A stretch of 64,000 nt of DNA from assembly GCF_050436995.1 (NCBI RefSeq), contig NC_134754.1, positions 3,465,001-3,529,000 on the forward strand. Direction: 5' to 3'. The position numbers and the translations under genes are program-made. The notes beneath the pieces are model-generated. The model saw nothing but the letters and a program-made list of their open reading frames with translations, ran no database searches and was not told where the DNA came from. The DNA is from Anticarsia gemmatalis. Lineage: Eukaryota; Arthropoda; Insecta; Lepidoptera; Erebidae. Shown here piece after piece: positions 1 through 11,040 of this stretch (position 1 is the stretch's first letter; each line of letters begins with the position of its first letter).

Positions 1-923
1 AAACATAATAGCTATCAAGGTTAAACCCTCATAAAATACATCTATTTAAATAATACACGAATCTTCTTCCATTACAACCAAAATTGTGACGTCACATAAA
101 AATGGTTGCCGTCGTTATCATACATCCATTTGTATTAAATCAAAAATTCCCTTCCGATCGCTATATCACCTCCCTGGTTAAATGTAATGACACATATTTA
201 CAAAGGGAATCAAGCTCATGAATAGCTAACGAATTGTGCGGGTTCGGATTTGATGATGTCGGTGCTTTTGAGGAAAAAAGGACGTATTCTATAATCGGGT
301 TAAGGTTCAAGAATTCTAGGCTGAGTTAGTATAAGAGGCCTTGTAGACCACAGACTTAAAAACGTCTCAAAGAAAGTTTGCACTACTAAACTCCATTCAT
401 ACAATACTTAAAAGTTGAAGCGGTAAAGTATCGTTTAAAATATTTAGTACTAACAAGTTTAACCTACGCTTTTTTAATATTCTTGTGTACGTGAGGCAAT
501 GAACTTGCATGGGAAATAACTTAGTATAGGAAGTTTTTTTAACTGAAATAAGTCTCACTTACAGGAAAGAAGTTCAAAAACAAAGAATGACAAGCAGTAA
601 ATAAAACTCAACTGGTATTAAGTACTTTTAACAAACTTTTATTGACAAGTGATTTTCAATAAGAGACGAATATACAACCAGTTTAGTCAACTAAATATTC
701 TTGTTATTTGCATAACATTGGTTGCTTAGACTAAACTGAGTCCATCTCCTAGACAATGTTGTAATTTATAAGATCATTAATAATTAGGAACGTTTTCTAT
801 TTTTATTTGATTTTATGTATAATAGAAGATAATATTTACAATTACATTTTAAATTAACAACAATAAACTTACTATATATACAAATAGATAAAAAATAAAT
901 AAAAGAAACAAGTATTAAAAGAG
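1..923. other. AT-rich flank, no gene seen
   Basis: No exon-like open stretch and no repeat family that I recognise. It is the DNA on the 3' side of the minus-strand retrotransposon. The base composition is strongly AT-rich and falls off sharply from the GC-rich element coding region beginning at 960. Confidence 0.5.
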
Positions 924-946
924 AAAAAAAAAAAAAAAAAAAAAAA
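924..946. repeat. A23 homopolymer at retrotransposon 3' border
   Basis: Twenty-three consecutive A on the + strand, which is T23 in the direction of the adjoining minus-strand element. Only 13 nt (947-959) separate it from the element stop codon. A normal poly(A) tail of this element would appear as T on the + strand, so this tract is not its tail. It is either part of the target site or an unusual element terminus. Confidence 0.8.
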
Positions 947-959
947 CATGGGAAGCGCA

Positions 960-3863
960 CTACGCGTCGTAGTACTCTTCCACATCGCTGTCAATCGGGA
1001 ACGTTCCCAGAATGCTGGCAGCATTGCCACGTTGTATGGCAATGCTCAATCTTTGTCCCAAGAAAACGCCAGCATTCTGGTCACGAGAACTGTCGACCAG
1101 GCGTTTGGTAATGTCCTTAAAAAGTAAGTGGGCGCTAGGGCCCCATGGTCCCAGCGTCTCGACCCCAAACGGCTCAAACACATAGTCGCCAACAAGACTA
1201 CTGTATTTGCGCCGCTTGAGGTCTTCGGCAGCCGCAGCAGCAGCTCCAGCAGCACTGGCCGTCCTTAGAAGATGAGACGGCGCAAGGGTGTCGACGCAAG
1301 TTGCATCCCACACCAAAGGCCGTCCCATCCTCCAAGGCATCAACGACATACCGTCCGGCCTCTTCCCGTCGTCGCGCGCCAGCCCATTAGGTTCTAAGAT
1401 GGCTGGCATTCCAGCGGCGGCAAGAGACCGGCGAATGATGTCGTTGAGGTGTGCGTGTCGGGGTATACGGCCAGAGCTCCTACCGCAGGAAAGACCATGG
1501 TGCCCAAGACGGTCGACAGCTTCCCCGCAGTGACAACGATGTGGAGAAACACTCGGAGCACCTAAACGCAGGCAAGTGGCGATGCGAAAAGTTGCATCGT
1601 CCAACTTCGTGCCTACGTTGGACGATGGGAGTGCCTGAAGCCAAAGCCCCGATTCCCACTCTCCCACAGCCAACAGGCGAGCACGCTCGGCGGGATTGGA
1701 TGAAGTATTGATAAGGTTTTTTATAACCAACCCGCAGAGCGGCGCGTCCCACTGTCTCTGGGAGGACAGGTTTCGGGGTAAATCAGTAGACGGAGCGGTC
1801 ATCTTCCAAACGTTCACAGCGTCGGTCTTGCACGACACTTCAAAGTCAACCAGTGTAGGAATTAGAATTTTCCTGGTTAACTCTTCCGTGTCGTGGACCG
1901 AAGACAAGAACGCAGGTAGACTAATGTCGGAAATTTTGCGGACGCCGAGGCCACCCAAGCGGATGGGTAGAGAGGCTTGACTACATGCTCGGTCGTCCAG
2001 GGCCACATTTAAAATTTTGCACAACATGTTTTTAATGACATTATCAATTTTAATAAGGGGTGATAGGTTCTGCCAAAAAGGTGAGGATCTGAGGGCATGG
2101 GTAAATTTAGGAACGAACAGACAATACCGAATAATAGTAAAAGCCGACTGTAAGTTAATTTTGAGAAGACGATCCGAAACTTCCTTAAAATTTAGAGTTT
2201 TTTCATCTAAAAAAGGTACGAAACCTTCTTCCAAGATGGGAGCCCCAAGGAGGCGAAGAGAACTGTTCCCAACAATTTTTAAATTTGGTGTCAAGGAGTT
2301 AAATTTAGATAATGCCAAAGATTTATTTATGTTCTGATTAATAATGTATAATTCACATTTGTTAGAATTTAGATCCAGACCGATTGAACTGAATTTGTCT
2401 TTTAGAAAAGCCAAATCTTTTAAAACAGTGTCTACATCGCCACCCAAGGTCCCATCATCCAAATACCAAACATTAAATTTGGAATTTATTTGCCGAATAA
2501 TAGGGTGAATAGAAAGACTGAAGATGACCGGTCCGAGAGGGTCACCTTGTTGACAACCAACAGAAGATGCCAAAAGATTATCTTTATATAATAATTTTGA
2601 GGGATGTCTATAACATTGCCAAACGAATTTATAAATTTTGGGGGTTTCAGATTTTACTTGGGTCAGCAAGGTGTCCCTATTAACTGAATTAAAAGCATTT
2701 TTGAGGTCAACCTTTAGGATGACCTCTCCTTCACTGCTACGAAGGTACGTCCTCAGGGCATGTATAGCAGCCTCACAACCCCCTCTTGAACCGAAACCGA
2801 GTTGAAGGGGTTGGAATTTTGATGCCAAATCGTCTCTGTAAAATTTACAACAAATTTTGGCTGCCATACGCCTATAGGTACACCCCACGGCAACGGGGCG
2901 AATGCCACCATCTGACTTCTTCAGAGCGCACAAATTGGCCCCGTACAGAACGTCAATGATGGCATCGCACACGCTGCCGGAGAGCATCAGGTTGATTAAA
3001 GCCGTGAGCTCCTTCAGAAGCGCAACGCCGGCCTCCCCGGCGCCCGGGCACACCAGATCCTTTAGGTGTTGTGGTGTCAGGCCGTCGAGGCCGCCGGCGG
3101 ACCCCTTCCGGAAAGAGCACACGGCAGCGAGGACGTCCTTAGCCGTTACCACGATATGATCCCAGTCAGGATCAGGAGGGTCTGGGAAAGAGAGGTCATC
3201 CGGGGCTGTAGGGTGCTTGCTCTGCAGAGCCGCGAGTGTCTCTGGAGAGCAAGGCGCCACTACATCCGTACTAAAGAGCAATCTCGAAGCACCCGCAATA
3301 TCACCCTCCCCTAATTTGGACTCTACATAATGAAAGACCGAATGATTATTGGTTATATTAAATTTTGTGTCAAAAAAGTGGCTCGTTTGTCGGCAATTTT
3401 CTTTAATTTTGGCTGTCAAACTATTAGGAGTGTTTTGGTCTTTCTTAACATGTAGAGTCCTAAATGGGAAGGTTAATAACTGCTCCCAGGCGGTTAGCGA
3501 GTTCTCTCGGGTTACAAGGCCTATACAGCGCGCCAAACTTTGGGCCACGACAGGCCTCGCACCCCGAGGAACTCGCTTTAAAACCGGCACCGAATGTTTT
3601 AATTTTGATAGTTTCTGCCATAAGGGAATTTGAGGAGAGTCTGCATTGTTAAGAGATTGGGGGCCCGAAAGTACATCTTGGTTCTTGTGAACTTTGCCAA
3701 AATGTACTTTCAAGCCCCTCTCACCTTTGAAAAACCGGGCCTGAGAACAGTGGGGACAACGCACCAGATCACTCCGCGACGGAGTAGGTTGACCGGCACT
3801 TACTTTCGCACTACCACCAGGACCGCACGTCCCTTGCATATATATAAAACACAAAAAACACAA
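960..3863 (-). CDS. Retrotransposon polyprotein: C2H2 finger, reverse transcriptase, PD-(D/E)XK endonuclease
   Basis: A 967-residue uninterrupted ORF. Residues 36-59 form one C2H2 finger (C36, C39, H54, H59), which in the R2 family contacts target DNA. The reverse transcriptase core shows motif A (VDLKNAFNSV, D386), motif B (QQGDPLGP, around 438-445) and motif C (YLDD, 467-470). A CCHC knuckle follows (C777, C779, H788 or H789, C793). The restriction-like endonuclease is next, with RPDG at 835-838 and VWDATC with D853, as in R2-type elements. An alanine-rich stretch lies near 870-880. Such proteins nick the target and prime reverse transcription from the nick. The first Met gives an odd hydrophobic start; Met9 may be the true start. 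The frame is intact, so recent activity is plausible. It is far more GC-rich than its surroundings. Confidence 0.9.
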   Translation of the reverse strand: MCFLCFIYMQGTCGPGGSAKVSAGQPTPSRSDLVRCPHCSQARFFKGERGLKVHFGKVHKNQDVLSGPQSLNNADSPQIPLWQKLSKLKHSVPVLKRVPRGARPVVAQSLARCIGLVTRENSLTAWEQLLTFPFRTLHVKKDQNTPNSLTAKIKENCRQTSHFFDTKFNITNNHSVFHYVESKLGEGDIAGASRLLFSTDVVAPCSPETLAALQSKHPTAPDDLSFPDPPDPDWDHIVVTAKDVLAAVCSFRKGSAGGLDGLTPQHLKDLVCPGAGEAGVALLKELTALINLMLSGSVCDAIIDVLYGANLCALKKSDGGIRPVAVGCTYRRMAAKICCKFYRDDLASKFQPLQLGFGSRGGCEAAIHALRTYLRSSEGEVILKVDLKNAFNSVNRDTLLTQVKSETPKIYKFVWQCYRHPSKLLYKDNLLASSVGCQQGDPLGPVIFSLSIHPIIRQINSKFNVWYLDDGTLGGDVDTVLKDLAFLKDKFSSIGLDLNSNKCELYIINQNINKSLALSKFNSLTPNLKIVGNSSLRLLGAPILEEGFVPFLDEKTLNFKEVSDRLLKINLQSAFTIIRYCLFVPKFTHALRSSPFWQNLSPLIKIDNVIKNMLCKILNVALDDRACSQASLPIRLGGLGVRKISDISLPAFLSSVHDTEELTRKILIPTLVDFEVSCKTDAVNVWKMTAPSTDLPRNLSSQRQWDAPLCGLVIKNLINTSSNPAERARLLAVGEWESGLWLQALPSSNVGTKLDDATFRIATCLRLGAPSVSPHRCHCGEAVDRLGHHGLSCGRSSGRIPRHAHLNDIIRRSLAAAGMPAILEPNGLARDDGKRPDGMSLMPWRMGRPLVWDATCVDTLAPSHLLRTASAAGAAAAAAEDLKRRKYSSLVGDYVFEPFGVETLGPWGPSAHLLFKDITKRLVDSSRDQNAGVFLGQRLSIAIQRGNAASILGTFPIDSDVEEYYDA

Positions 3864-3917
3864 AGAAATTTCACTTAAAACTAAACATAAAAGTCATAAA
3901 TAATATTCTGTCAAAAA

Positions 3918-4002
3918 GGAGCGCTGACAGGTGCGGACGGGGGGCGCCACGGCGCTTGCCGTTGCCTAGGGCGCCGACGGCGGCGTCCTGTCATCGGGAT
4001 CG
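3918..4002 (-). other. GC-rich, self-complementary leader of the retrotransposon
   Basis: An 85-bp GC-rich island in AT-rich DNA, just upstream of the retrotransposon ORF. An outer GACAGG/CCTGTC pair encloses several GGCGCC-type complementary blocks, so the RNA should fold into a strong rod. The position suggests the element 5' UTR. Self-cleaving HDV-like ribozymes occur at the 5' end of R2 elements, but I could not fit that fold here by eye. Confidence 0.4.
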
Positions 4003-4266
4003 ATGTATACATATATTATATTGTTAGTTTTGTTAGGATAAGGAGATATATTTGTTTGGATATCTCTATTATATTACTCTTGTAGATTATCCTCAAAGAA
4101 TTGTCGGAAAGTTTTTCATTTTATATTGCATTCACCACAATAACCGCACATATTCACAAAAAAGGAATGTAGGCTCGTAAAATATTGCCTTCCAAGTCCA
4201 TATATTATTATTATTTATATTTAAAACTAGGAAAAATAAAAGCAGTCCATTTCCAGTTTGACGTTT

Positions 4267-4770
4267 TTATTTGATGAGTATAGAATCTAATGGTATATTA
4301 TCATTGCGTTTAGAAGGCCTGAGATCGGCTTGTAGGCTTCGGGCATATTTATTCTGAGATTCGATGTCACATTCATAAGTTATTTTAAACTTACGTTTAG
4401 GTCTGTTCAATCCCTGGAAATAAAAATAGCTCGTTTAATAAACAGTGGAATTTTCAACTATGAAAAACAAAATGTTTATTTCTGCTTGCTTTTCTACATT
4501 CCTTAATTGCACCATTGGCTAAACATAGGTTATCCAGTCTTTAGATTCAATATGATTTATACTGAACAGTGAACATGCGACGATGTTAAACGATTAACTA
4601 AATAAATAGATGATATTATTATTGTCTTATCTTATAGGACAGCAATGTATGAAATTAGCACATGATCTTTATGTACAACTATGTATAATAAAGTGATAAA
4701 TACTACTTACAGTTACATTATTATCATCTGGCCTTAGATTATAATACTCAGAAACCAAACAACCCAACAT
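4267..4770 (-). CDS. Unidentified small gene, last two coding exons
   Basis: I propose two exons on the minus strand: 4711-4770 (ATG at 4770, starting MLGCLVSEYYNLRPDD, donor GTAAGT) and 4267-4413 (acceptor TTTTTATTTCCAG, ending in TAA). Both are in phase 0 and join to a 68-residue reading frame. The second exon is rich in K, R, D and E (GLNRPKRKFKITYECD...) and ends in LIK. I do not recognise the family. The frame stays open upstream of the ATG back to a possible weak acceptor near 4789, so this may be the C-terminal end of a longer protein with more exons to the right. Support is splice-site quality, phase agreement and protein-like composition only. Confidence 0.4.
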
Positions 4771-5756
4771 GATGACTCCTTTCCCTTCTAATGTTCAAAA
4801 TATTTGTTTTTATTACAAGCTTTTAGTGGCCTAATTTTTATAAAAAAAATGTATTGAAAACCTAATAATTACATCACTGAAGACTTTGACATATATTTTA
4901 GATTTTTTTTTTTTTTGACACGTTAATGTAGACAAGAAATACAAAAAGAATATGATCAACCTACATTTATTTTTAGGTATAAAACCTCTTTCGTTCCACC
5001 CACAGTGAAAAACGTTAGCAGAATAACCTACCTAATATCATCGTAACCTTTTGAAGAAAATTATACTAAAAATAACTAAATTCATTTTTATATCCTGAAT
5101 AATATCATACGCGTCACAAGCAATTCATTTTACCTTTGCAGACAATATAAAAAGCCTATTATCTCAATGGAATATGAGAAAAGGTAGCCTGGCTTAGGAG
5201 TTCAGGAATAGGCTTACGTATATTTTTAATTTGTCTTTTATCTTCGTTATTTATTGTATTTTGAGAAAAATAAGTATATTTTATATAGGTATAAACGATA
5301 ACTGAAAGCGAAACTGTATATCAAAAGCGTTTAGTCACAAAATCAATATAATACCAAAGTCTATCTATAGGTCTCAATGTCTCGATTCTAATTTTTCACT
5401 CTTAAAAGAAGAGGATATTGAAAAAAACTTGTACTGTACTTGTACAATTCTTTATCAATCCATTGTATGCAATTCTTTCCTTCATTCAGAATGAATTAGG
5501 TATGAAACCTGAACAGAAATAATATCCTTTAAAGACTTTTTATAACAAAAGAACAGTCTATGTGTGGGATTCTCAATTAGAAGTGAAACCTTAATCAGAG
5601 TATCAGGTAGACGTGGATACAAAGACACAAAGCCTCGTGTGTAATACCGAGATTATTGATTTTTAAATGAAGACTTACTAAGCGAATAAGCTATGGAAAT
5701 ACTATTAGGTGTTGATTTTTCCCCTGCATCCTTATATCGGATTACTGCATTAATGT
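4771..5756. other. AT-rich intergenic or intronic DNA
   Basis: No convincing exon, RNA gene or recognised repeat. A poly-T run lies at about 4905-4916. If the unidentified gene at 4267-4770 has more exons, this stretch would be intron. Confidence 0.4.
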
Positions 5757-5989
5757 ACTAGAGGCCGCCCGCGACTGCGTCCACGTGGAAACCCTTCCCG
5801 TGTAAAACCCGATCCCTCGGGAACTCCAAGATAAAAAGTAGCCTATGTGTTATTCTGAGTCTTCAGCTACCTACACACCAAATTTCATCGTAATCGATTC
5901 AGTAGCATTTGCGTGAAAGAGTAACAAACATCCATGCACACATACTCACAAACTTTCGCATTTATAATATTAGTAGGATATCAGAATCA
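5757..5989 (+). repeat. RTE/SINE-type repeat copy
   Basis: A GC-richer start (CCGCCCGCGACTGCGTCC) is followed by the blocks AAAAGTAGCCTATGTGTTATTCTGAG, CAAATTTCATCGTAATCG, and GCGTGAAAGAGTAACAAAC, ending TTTATAATATTAGTAGGAT. I know this series of blocks as a very common insect and lepidopteran repeat with an RTE-type 3' end. It is truncated and carries no coding capacity. Confidence 0.7.
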
Positions 5990-6016
5990 ATAATAGTGTC
6001 AGGTGTTTTATTAGAA

Positions 6017-6068
6017 ACAAATTTAACAAAATTCACACGAAATTTCGTGTGAATTTTGTTAAATTTGT
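6017..6068. repeat. 52-bp perfect palindrome
   Basis: The two 26-nt halves are exact reverse complements with no spacer; the centre is ACGAAATTTCGT. The first mismatch on extension is at 6016/6069. No gene or known transposon end is associated with it. Confidence 0.9.
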
Positions 6069-7288
6069 GATTCCAAGCTGATAGACCTGATAGAGATCAC
6101 TCGCGTTCAAGTGGCAAATAATGACCTTATATTTTTATTTGTGTGTAGTTTCATTCATATTGCATTGATTTACTATTTAAAATAATACACGTAATCAAAG
6201 TAACAACCCGTTTATAATATTGAACGGTTCCTTTCTAATGAAACCTAAAAATATCATAAAGATAAATTTATTTAAAACGTTTTTAGCCTGAGCTTGTATC
6301 GTGTAAATCTTAAATGTCCACCTTTTTGACTTACCGAATTGTATTACGATTCCCGTTAATCTATTTCGTAACAAAAGATTTTGAATTTATTGTCCCTCGC
6401 AGGTAATTTCATTTACAGTAAAACGTAAATTCTTTATACAAAAGAGAAATTGTACAAATTCTAATGGATTTATCATGAATCCGTTCACATTTATCAACGT
6501 CGTAGTATTTATCATTAAGATCTGTTTTAACGATTAACTAATGTTATCGAGAAACTATTCTATTTCAAAGGCCTAAAAGGAGTCATATTATAATATAACT
6601 TCGAAATGATAAAGTTTAATTTAAATTAATTATGTTGGAACCAGACAAAAATGTTTACATAATATAAAAGACAGTTGTAGAAAAGATTCGAAATAGTCGT
6701 TTTTGAAAGTAACATTAGCTTTTAGTGTATAAATGCACAATAGAAAATAATTGAAAAAGTGAAAAACTCTCTTAAAGTCCAAAGGTAAGTCCCCGCGAAC
6801 AAAGAAGTGGTCGCTATAACAAAAGTTTTATATGCACAATAAGGACTTACAAATACACAACCGTATTTCGAACTCACGATAAAAACTTTAAAAATAATCC
6901 CTCGACTGTTTTGTAAAGTTTTCAAACAAATATTGCTTTTATTAAAACGTCCAATCCGTGTGTTTGTTCAGCACTGCGATAGTTTTGTCAATCTAAGTCC
7001 ACAAATAAAATGTAAATAGGAAGATTGAACGAAACAGTCAACGTTTTACTGTTTCACACGCTATCACTGAATTTAAATTGAGTTTAGCTTATGGTATTGA
7101 AACGATTTTATGCGGGTACGCGAAACAATTCATATTTTCATTTATTTAGTGAGTGCTGTTTCAGTTCAACCGTCCAATGCAATGTTTTAAAATCTAGAAC
7201 AGTTCAGGGCACTACAGAAAAGGATATAACTTGAAAATAAAATACTAAGAACGAAAAATATTCAAAATTCAATTCTTATTATTTAACC
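6069..7288. other. AT-rich intergenic DNA
   Basis: I see no exon, RNA gene or repeat family here. The only longer open stretch (6722-6925, minus) looks like chance in AT-rich DNA. Confidence 0.4.
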
Positions 7289-7536
7289 ACTAGCTGACCC
7301 GCGCAACTTTGCTTGCGTCACCTAAGAGAATAGGTCAAAATTTTCCCCGTTTTTGTAACATTTTTCGTTGCTACTCCGCTCTTAATGACCGTAGCGTGAT
7401 GTTATGTAGCCTAAAGCCTTCCTCGATAAATGGGCTATCTAACACTGAAAGAATTTTTCAAATCGGACCAGTAGTTCCCGAGATTAGCGCGTTCAAACAA
7501 ACAAACTCTTCAGCTTTATAATATTAGTATAGATAA
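7289..7536 (+). repeat. RTE-derived non-autonomous repeat, CTAGCTGACCCGCGCAAC family
   Basis: Starts CTAGCTGACCCGCGCAAC and includes GGTCAAAATTTTCCCCG, GGCTATCTAACACTGAAAG and GGACCAGTAGTTCCCGAG. It ends TTTATAATATTAGTATAGAT, a classic lepidopteran repeat terminus. The copy looks near full length, with no coding capacity. A second, chimeric copy of the same head occurs at 16557. Confidence 0.8.
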
Positions 7537-10500
7537 GAACTTTTCGATAGATACAAAAAATGTTTTTAGATTAAAGTTTCTGTTAGGTATACATCGTCTG
7601 TAAAACGATGACGATGAACGATGTACGAATACTATAAGATAAGTTATTCAGTTGAGCGTTGCCTACACAAGCTAATGGAAAGTTTTAATACTTGAAAACT
7701 GGTCTATTCCAATACACGCTCCGGACAGACCTCCTGCTGCACATATAAACCGTGAGTGTATGGCTTTTAACATACATAAAACATGCTCCATGCCTTTATC
7801 CTTATTCATTTAACGTGTTCTAAGGCATAAACTACACAGCATCAAAATTCGCATAGCACGTAGAACGCAACCACTGCAGCTGCAAAATGTCAGAATGTTG
7901 TTAAACAATGTTGCAGTGTTATATTTTACGACATAATCTCGCGGCACCGCGGCCACGTCTCGTGATTCTCTCGATGTAAATCTGTGTAATCATTTATGAA
8001 ACGCTTTGTGTTTTGTGTGTATATTTTGAAATTTGCGTATATTCCGCGTATAACTTAAGAAATTGTGTGAAAGAATTTGGAAATACTGTGGTCTAACTAT
8101 GGTTTAATTTTAGTAAAAAATAAAACATTAAGCCTTCTTTTAGATATTAGAAGTTAGCTTATGCATTTCTTCCTTCTTTCTTTCTTTAAAATAACAACTT
8201 TCGCACTAAGAATTGCTCTTAATTTGCGGAGACTTTTTTTTGTAAACATACAAACAACGGACACAAAGTACAACCAGCAACTCGGAACAATTATCTGTGG
8301 ATCGGACAAATTATTGTACCGTATGAGCATCGAACACCCGACGCAATAGTAATGGCGTGGCGACCACCATAACTATTGTGCCACAGAAACCGTTGTACCT
8401 ATTTAATAATGCCTCAAATGTCCACCAATTATAGCTCAAGTTATAACTAGTTTAATTTATTGCATAAACGATATTATGCAACCATTTCTCTACGATATTC
8501 TAAGAAACTTCACAATTGCAAAACCTTACACTCTATAATTAGAATTCAAACGTTAACTAATTACTCCAACAGTATAAAGCAACGTATGCACGTGTACACT
8601 TCCAACAAAATTTACAGGTGAATGTGAATATGAAGCCAAAGATTAATTTGATGACTTTGACAAAGTTACACTACCATGTAAACTAGGAACTTTATAATAG
8701 ACTAGTTATGACAAAATGTGTCGTAAACGCCAACACAACTACACGCAAAAGTGAACTCTAATACCTTATTATAAAGTATACATTACTAGGGAAGGATGTT
8801 GATAAGCTGTTTTCTCTCTCTGATGTAAAGCTGTGTACAGACAAAATATGTTTAGCGTTGGTGTAATCCTGCACTAGGATCTCCTCAGAGCACAGTAGAG
8901 CTGCTTCAAGGAAATGGCTAATCCAATCAAAGTAACCGCTTATTTATTGCTACTAACTTAGTGAAGCACTTAAAGGCTTCAATTTAAACAAATTGAAGTA
9001 GTTTGTTCGTGTACTCGTGGCTTTTGTGGAGGAAGGTATTTAATTTTATGATGTATTGTGGAATTCATGAATAGTTATTTGGTTTACTTTGTCATAAATT
9101 ACATAATTTTACAAAACTATAAAATTACCTTCTATTCGGCCCGGGAGGCAAAGGGCGGTAGCAGCTGCAATTCATAATGCAAAAACATACTTTTGTATTT
9201 CTTAGTAATAAATAGTCATTAATTATTTTTACTTGGTAAATGGCCAAAGTCGACTCATTTAATAAATTATATTTGTAGATAAAATGAAGAAGGAGAGAGG
9301 AAAGTAAAATATGATTCAAATACTCTTCATCCAGTCACCGTACTTCTTGCTTCGTATCAACAAGAACTAACCATAAAACGTCGTTTAAACTCTAAGCAAA
9401 CGTCCGTAGAACTCATCTCGTTTGAAAGCAATGCACCTGATTCAGAAGTTTGACGCTCACGACTTATGTTTGTCGTAGCCACTGCTACGAGGCATAGCGG
9501 TCTGTAGCACTCGTAGCTTGGTTCTACGAGTTTTAAGTGCTTTGTTTGATTTTAAAGTGTCGCTGTTCCTGTTATATTTTACTTAGTGAAGAGAGAATTT
9601 AAACAATGAATAACTAATTACGAGCGCTAAAACCATACTTTACTTTTTGAAATATAAGTTAGTCACTGCCTCAAAATTAAAACATTTAAGAATAATCAAA
9701 CTCAAAGTAATCAAACGAATCTTAGCGCGTGAAAATCACAAAACCAGTTCAAAAGTTCCTTTGAATGAAAACATTTATTTAGTTCTTACTAAAAGCAAAT
9801 AATTCAGTCGTAACGCCACACTATTTACAAGTTTATTCAAAGTAGTTAAACTTTAGTAATTAAAAGTCTTTATTTCTTTTAAAAGACAAGAGACCTATGG
9901 CTTCGATTCAAAGAGCCTCTTCAGAGAAAATAAAAACTTTTTAATACTTCTCCGTAGCCTGTAGTTAATAGCTTAATAAATTGCATCGGCACCATTCAAT
10001 GAAATCGCTTAAAAAACTAGTATTTAAAACTTTTCTATAAAACTGACGGTCATTTGTTTTAGCTTTTGAAATCGTTGTGAGTTTGTATTTTTGTACATCT
10101 TTTGCATCAAAAAGAAAAATTTACGAAGTTATAAATAAGATCATGAGAAAATATATAACTTCTTTCTGTAGTTACAAGAACAACATTTTCAAACTTTAAA
10201 AAATCATGTGTTATCATCAATGTTGTATTAATGAAAGTGTTAAACATTATGTCACAATAACTCTTCAGTAATAAAAACATATAGTTATTAATAAAGCTCA
10301 TAATTGCTTGAAGAATCGGTAACGACTCTCAATTAAAATACTTGACGAGTTCATTTCTTACAACTCAATTCTCGACTTTATATTCAAGCGAGCTCTCAAG
10401 CGCTTAGTCGCATAATAGGTGCTATTATAATTAAACGAAGACCTTTTTACACCGCCTGAAGAATAATTAGACCCGAAACTACTAATTACGTTTTAGAGTG

Positions 10501-10692
10501 AATGTTTAAATGTCTTTCTGTATTTTGATAAGAACATCAGGGTAAAGGAACGGTGTAGTTATGCCTGTGTTTTTATAGGCTTGTAAAATTACCTCTTACT
10601 TTTGTAATGTAGAATAGAATTATAATGTAGTTTAATGTAGTAATTTATACAGTTTTTATAAGTAAAGGAAGCATAGTCATGAGGTCAATGAG
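7537..10692. other. Gene-poor AT-rich DNA
   Basis: No supported gene. Two items stand out: a 36-bp GC-rich block at 9129-9164 (minus), bounded by AG and GT like a micro-exon, and a run of CTACGA-type words with a small stem at about 9475-9545. Neither is enough for a gene call. Confidence 0.4.
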
Positions 10693-11040
10693 GAGCCCGT
10701 GGCTTAGTTAACATCTGCCGCGCGGATCGATCTTTGAGGTTAAGCTACGCTTGCCGAGGTTGTTCTGTAGATGGGTGACCATCTTATATATATATCGGCT
10801 TCCTCCGTGTTACGGAAGACACGTTAAATTGTGGGTCCCGGCTGTTAATTTCGAAGATCTTTGACAGTCGTTAACAGTAGTCAGAAGCTTGAAAAGTCTG
10901 ACAACTAGTCTTACCGACGGGTTTCGTGTTATAACTAGTAACTGGATTGTGGAAGTCAGATAGTCAGTCGCTCCATGAAAAACACTGGTATTCAGCTGCA
11001 TCCGGTGAGACTGGAAGCCGACTCCAACGTAGTTTGAAAA
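10693..11040 (+). mobile_element. 5S rRNA-derived SINE (SINE3 type)
   Basis: The head GCCCGTGGCTTAGTTAAC is followed by a region resembling the 5S rRNA internal promoter (GTTAAGCTACGC, then TGGGTGACCATC, like the 5S A-box and C-box). The body contains GTGTTACGGAAGACACG and GGTGAGACTGGAAGCCGACT. SINEs with 5S-like heads are transcribed by RNA polymerase III through that internal promoter. The tail block CAGCTGCATCCGGTG recurs alone at 22134-22194. Exact ends and a target-site duplication were not resolved. Confidence 0.7.

Larger units (their letters stand above)
924..4005 (-). mobile_element. Non-LTR retrotransposon with restriction-like endonuclease (R2/R4/Dong-like)
   Basis: The element consists of one long open reading frame (960-3863), a 13-nt 3' tail ending at an A23 tract, and a GC-rich leader around 3918-4002. 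The 5' limit is approximate: it is placed where the GC-rich leader gives way to AT-rich DNA near 4005. I saw no target-site duplication. The RT plus C-terminal endonuclease layout belongs to the early-branching non-LTR clades (CRE, R2, R4, NeSL), whose members are often target-specific. I cannot name the clade from sequence alone. Confidence 0.7.

Noticed and set aside
924..946. A23 read as the poly(A) tail of the retrotransposon
   Set aside because: It has the wrong polarity: in the element's direction it is poly(T).
1288..3878. Many plus-strand ORFs across the retrotransposon
   Set aside because: They are shadows of the 967-codon minus-strand frame in GC-rich DNA.
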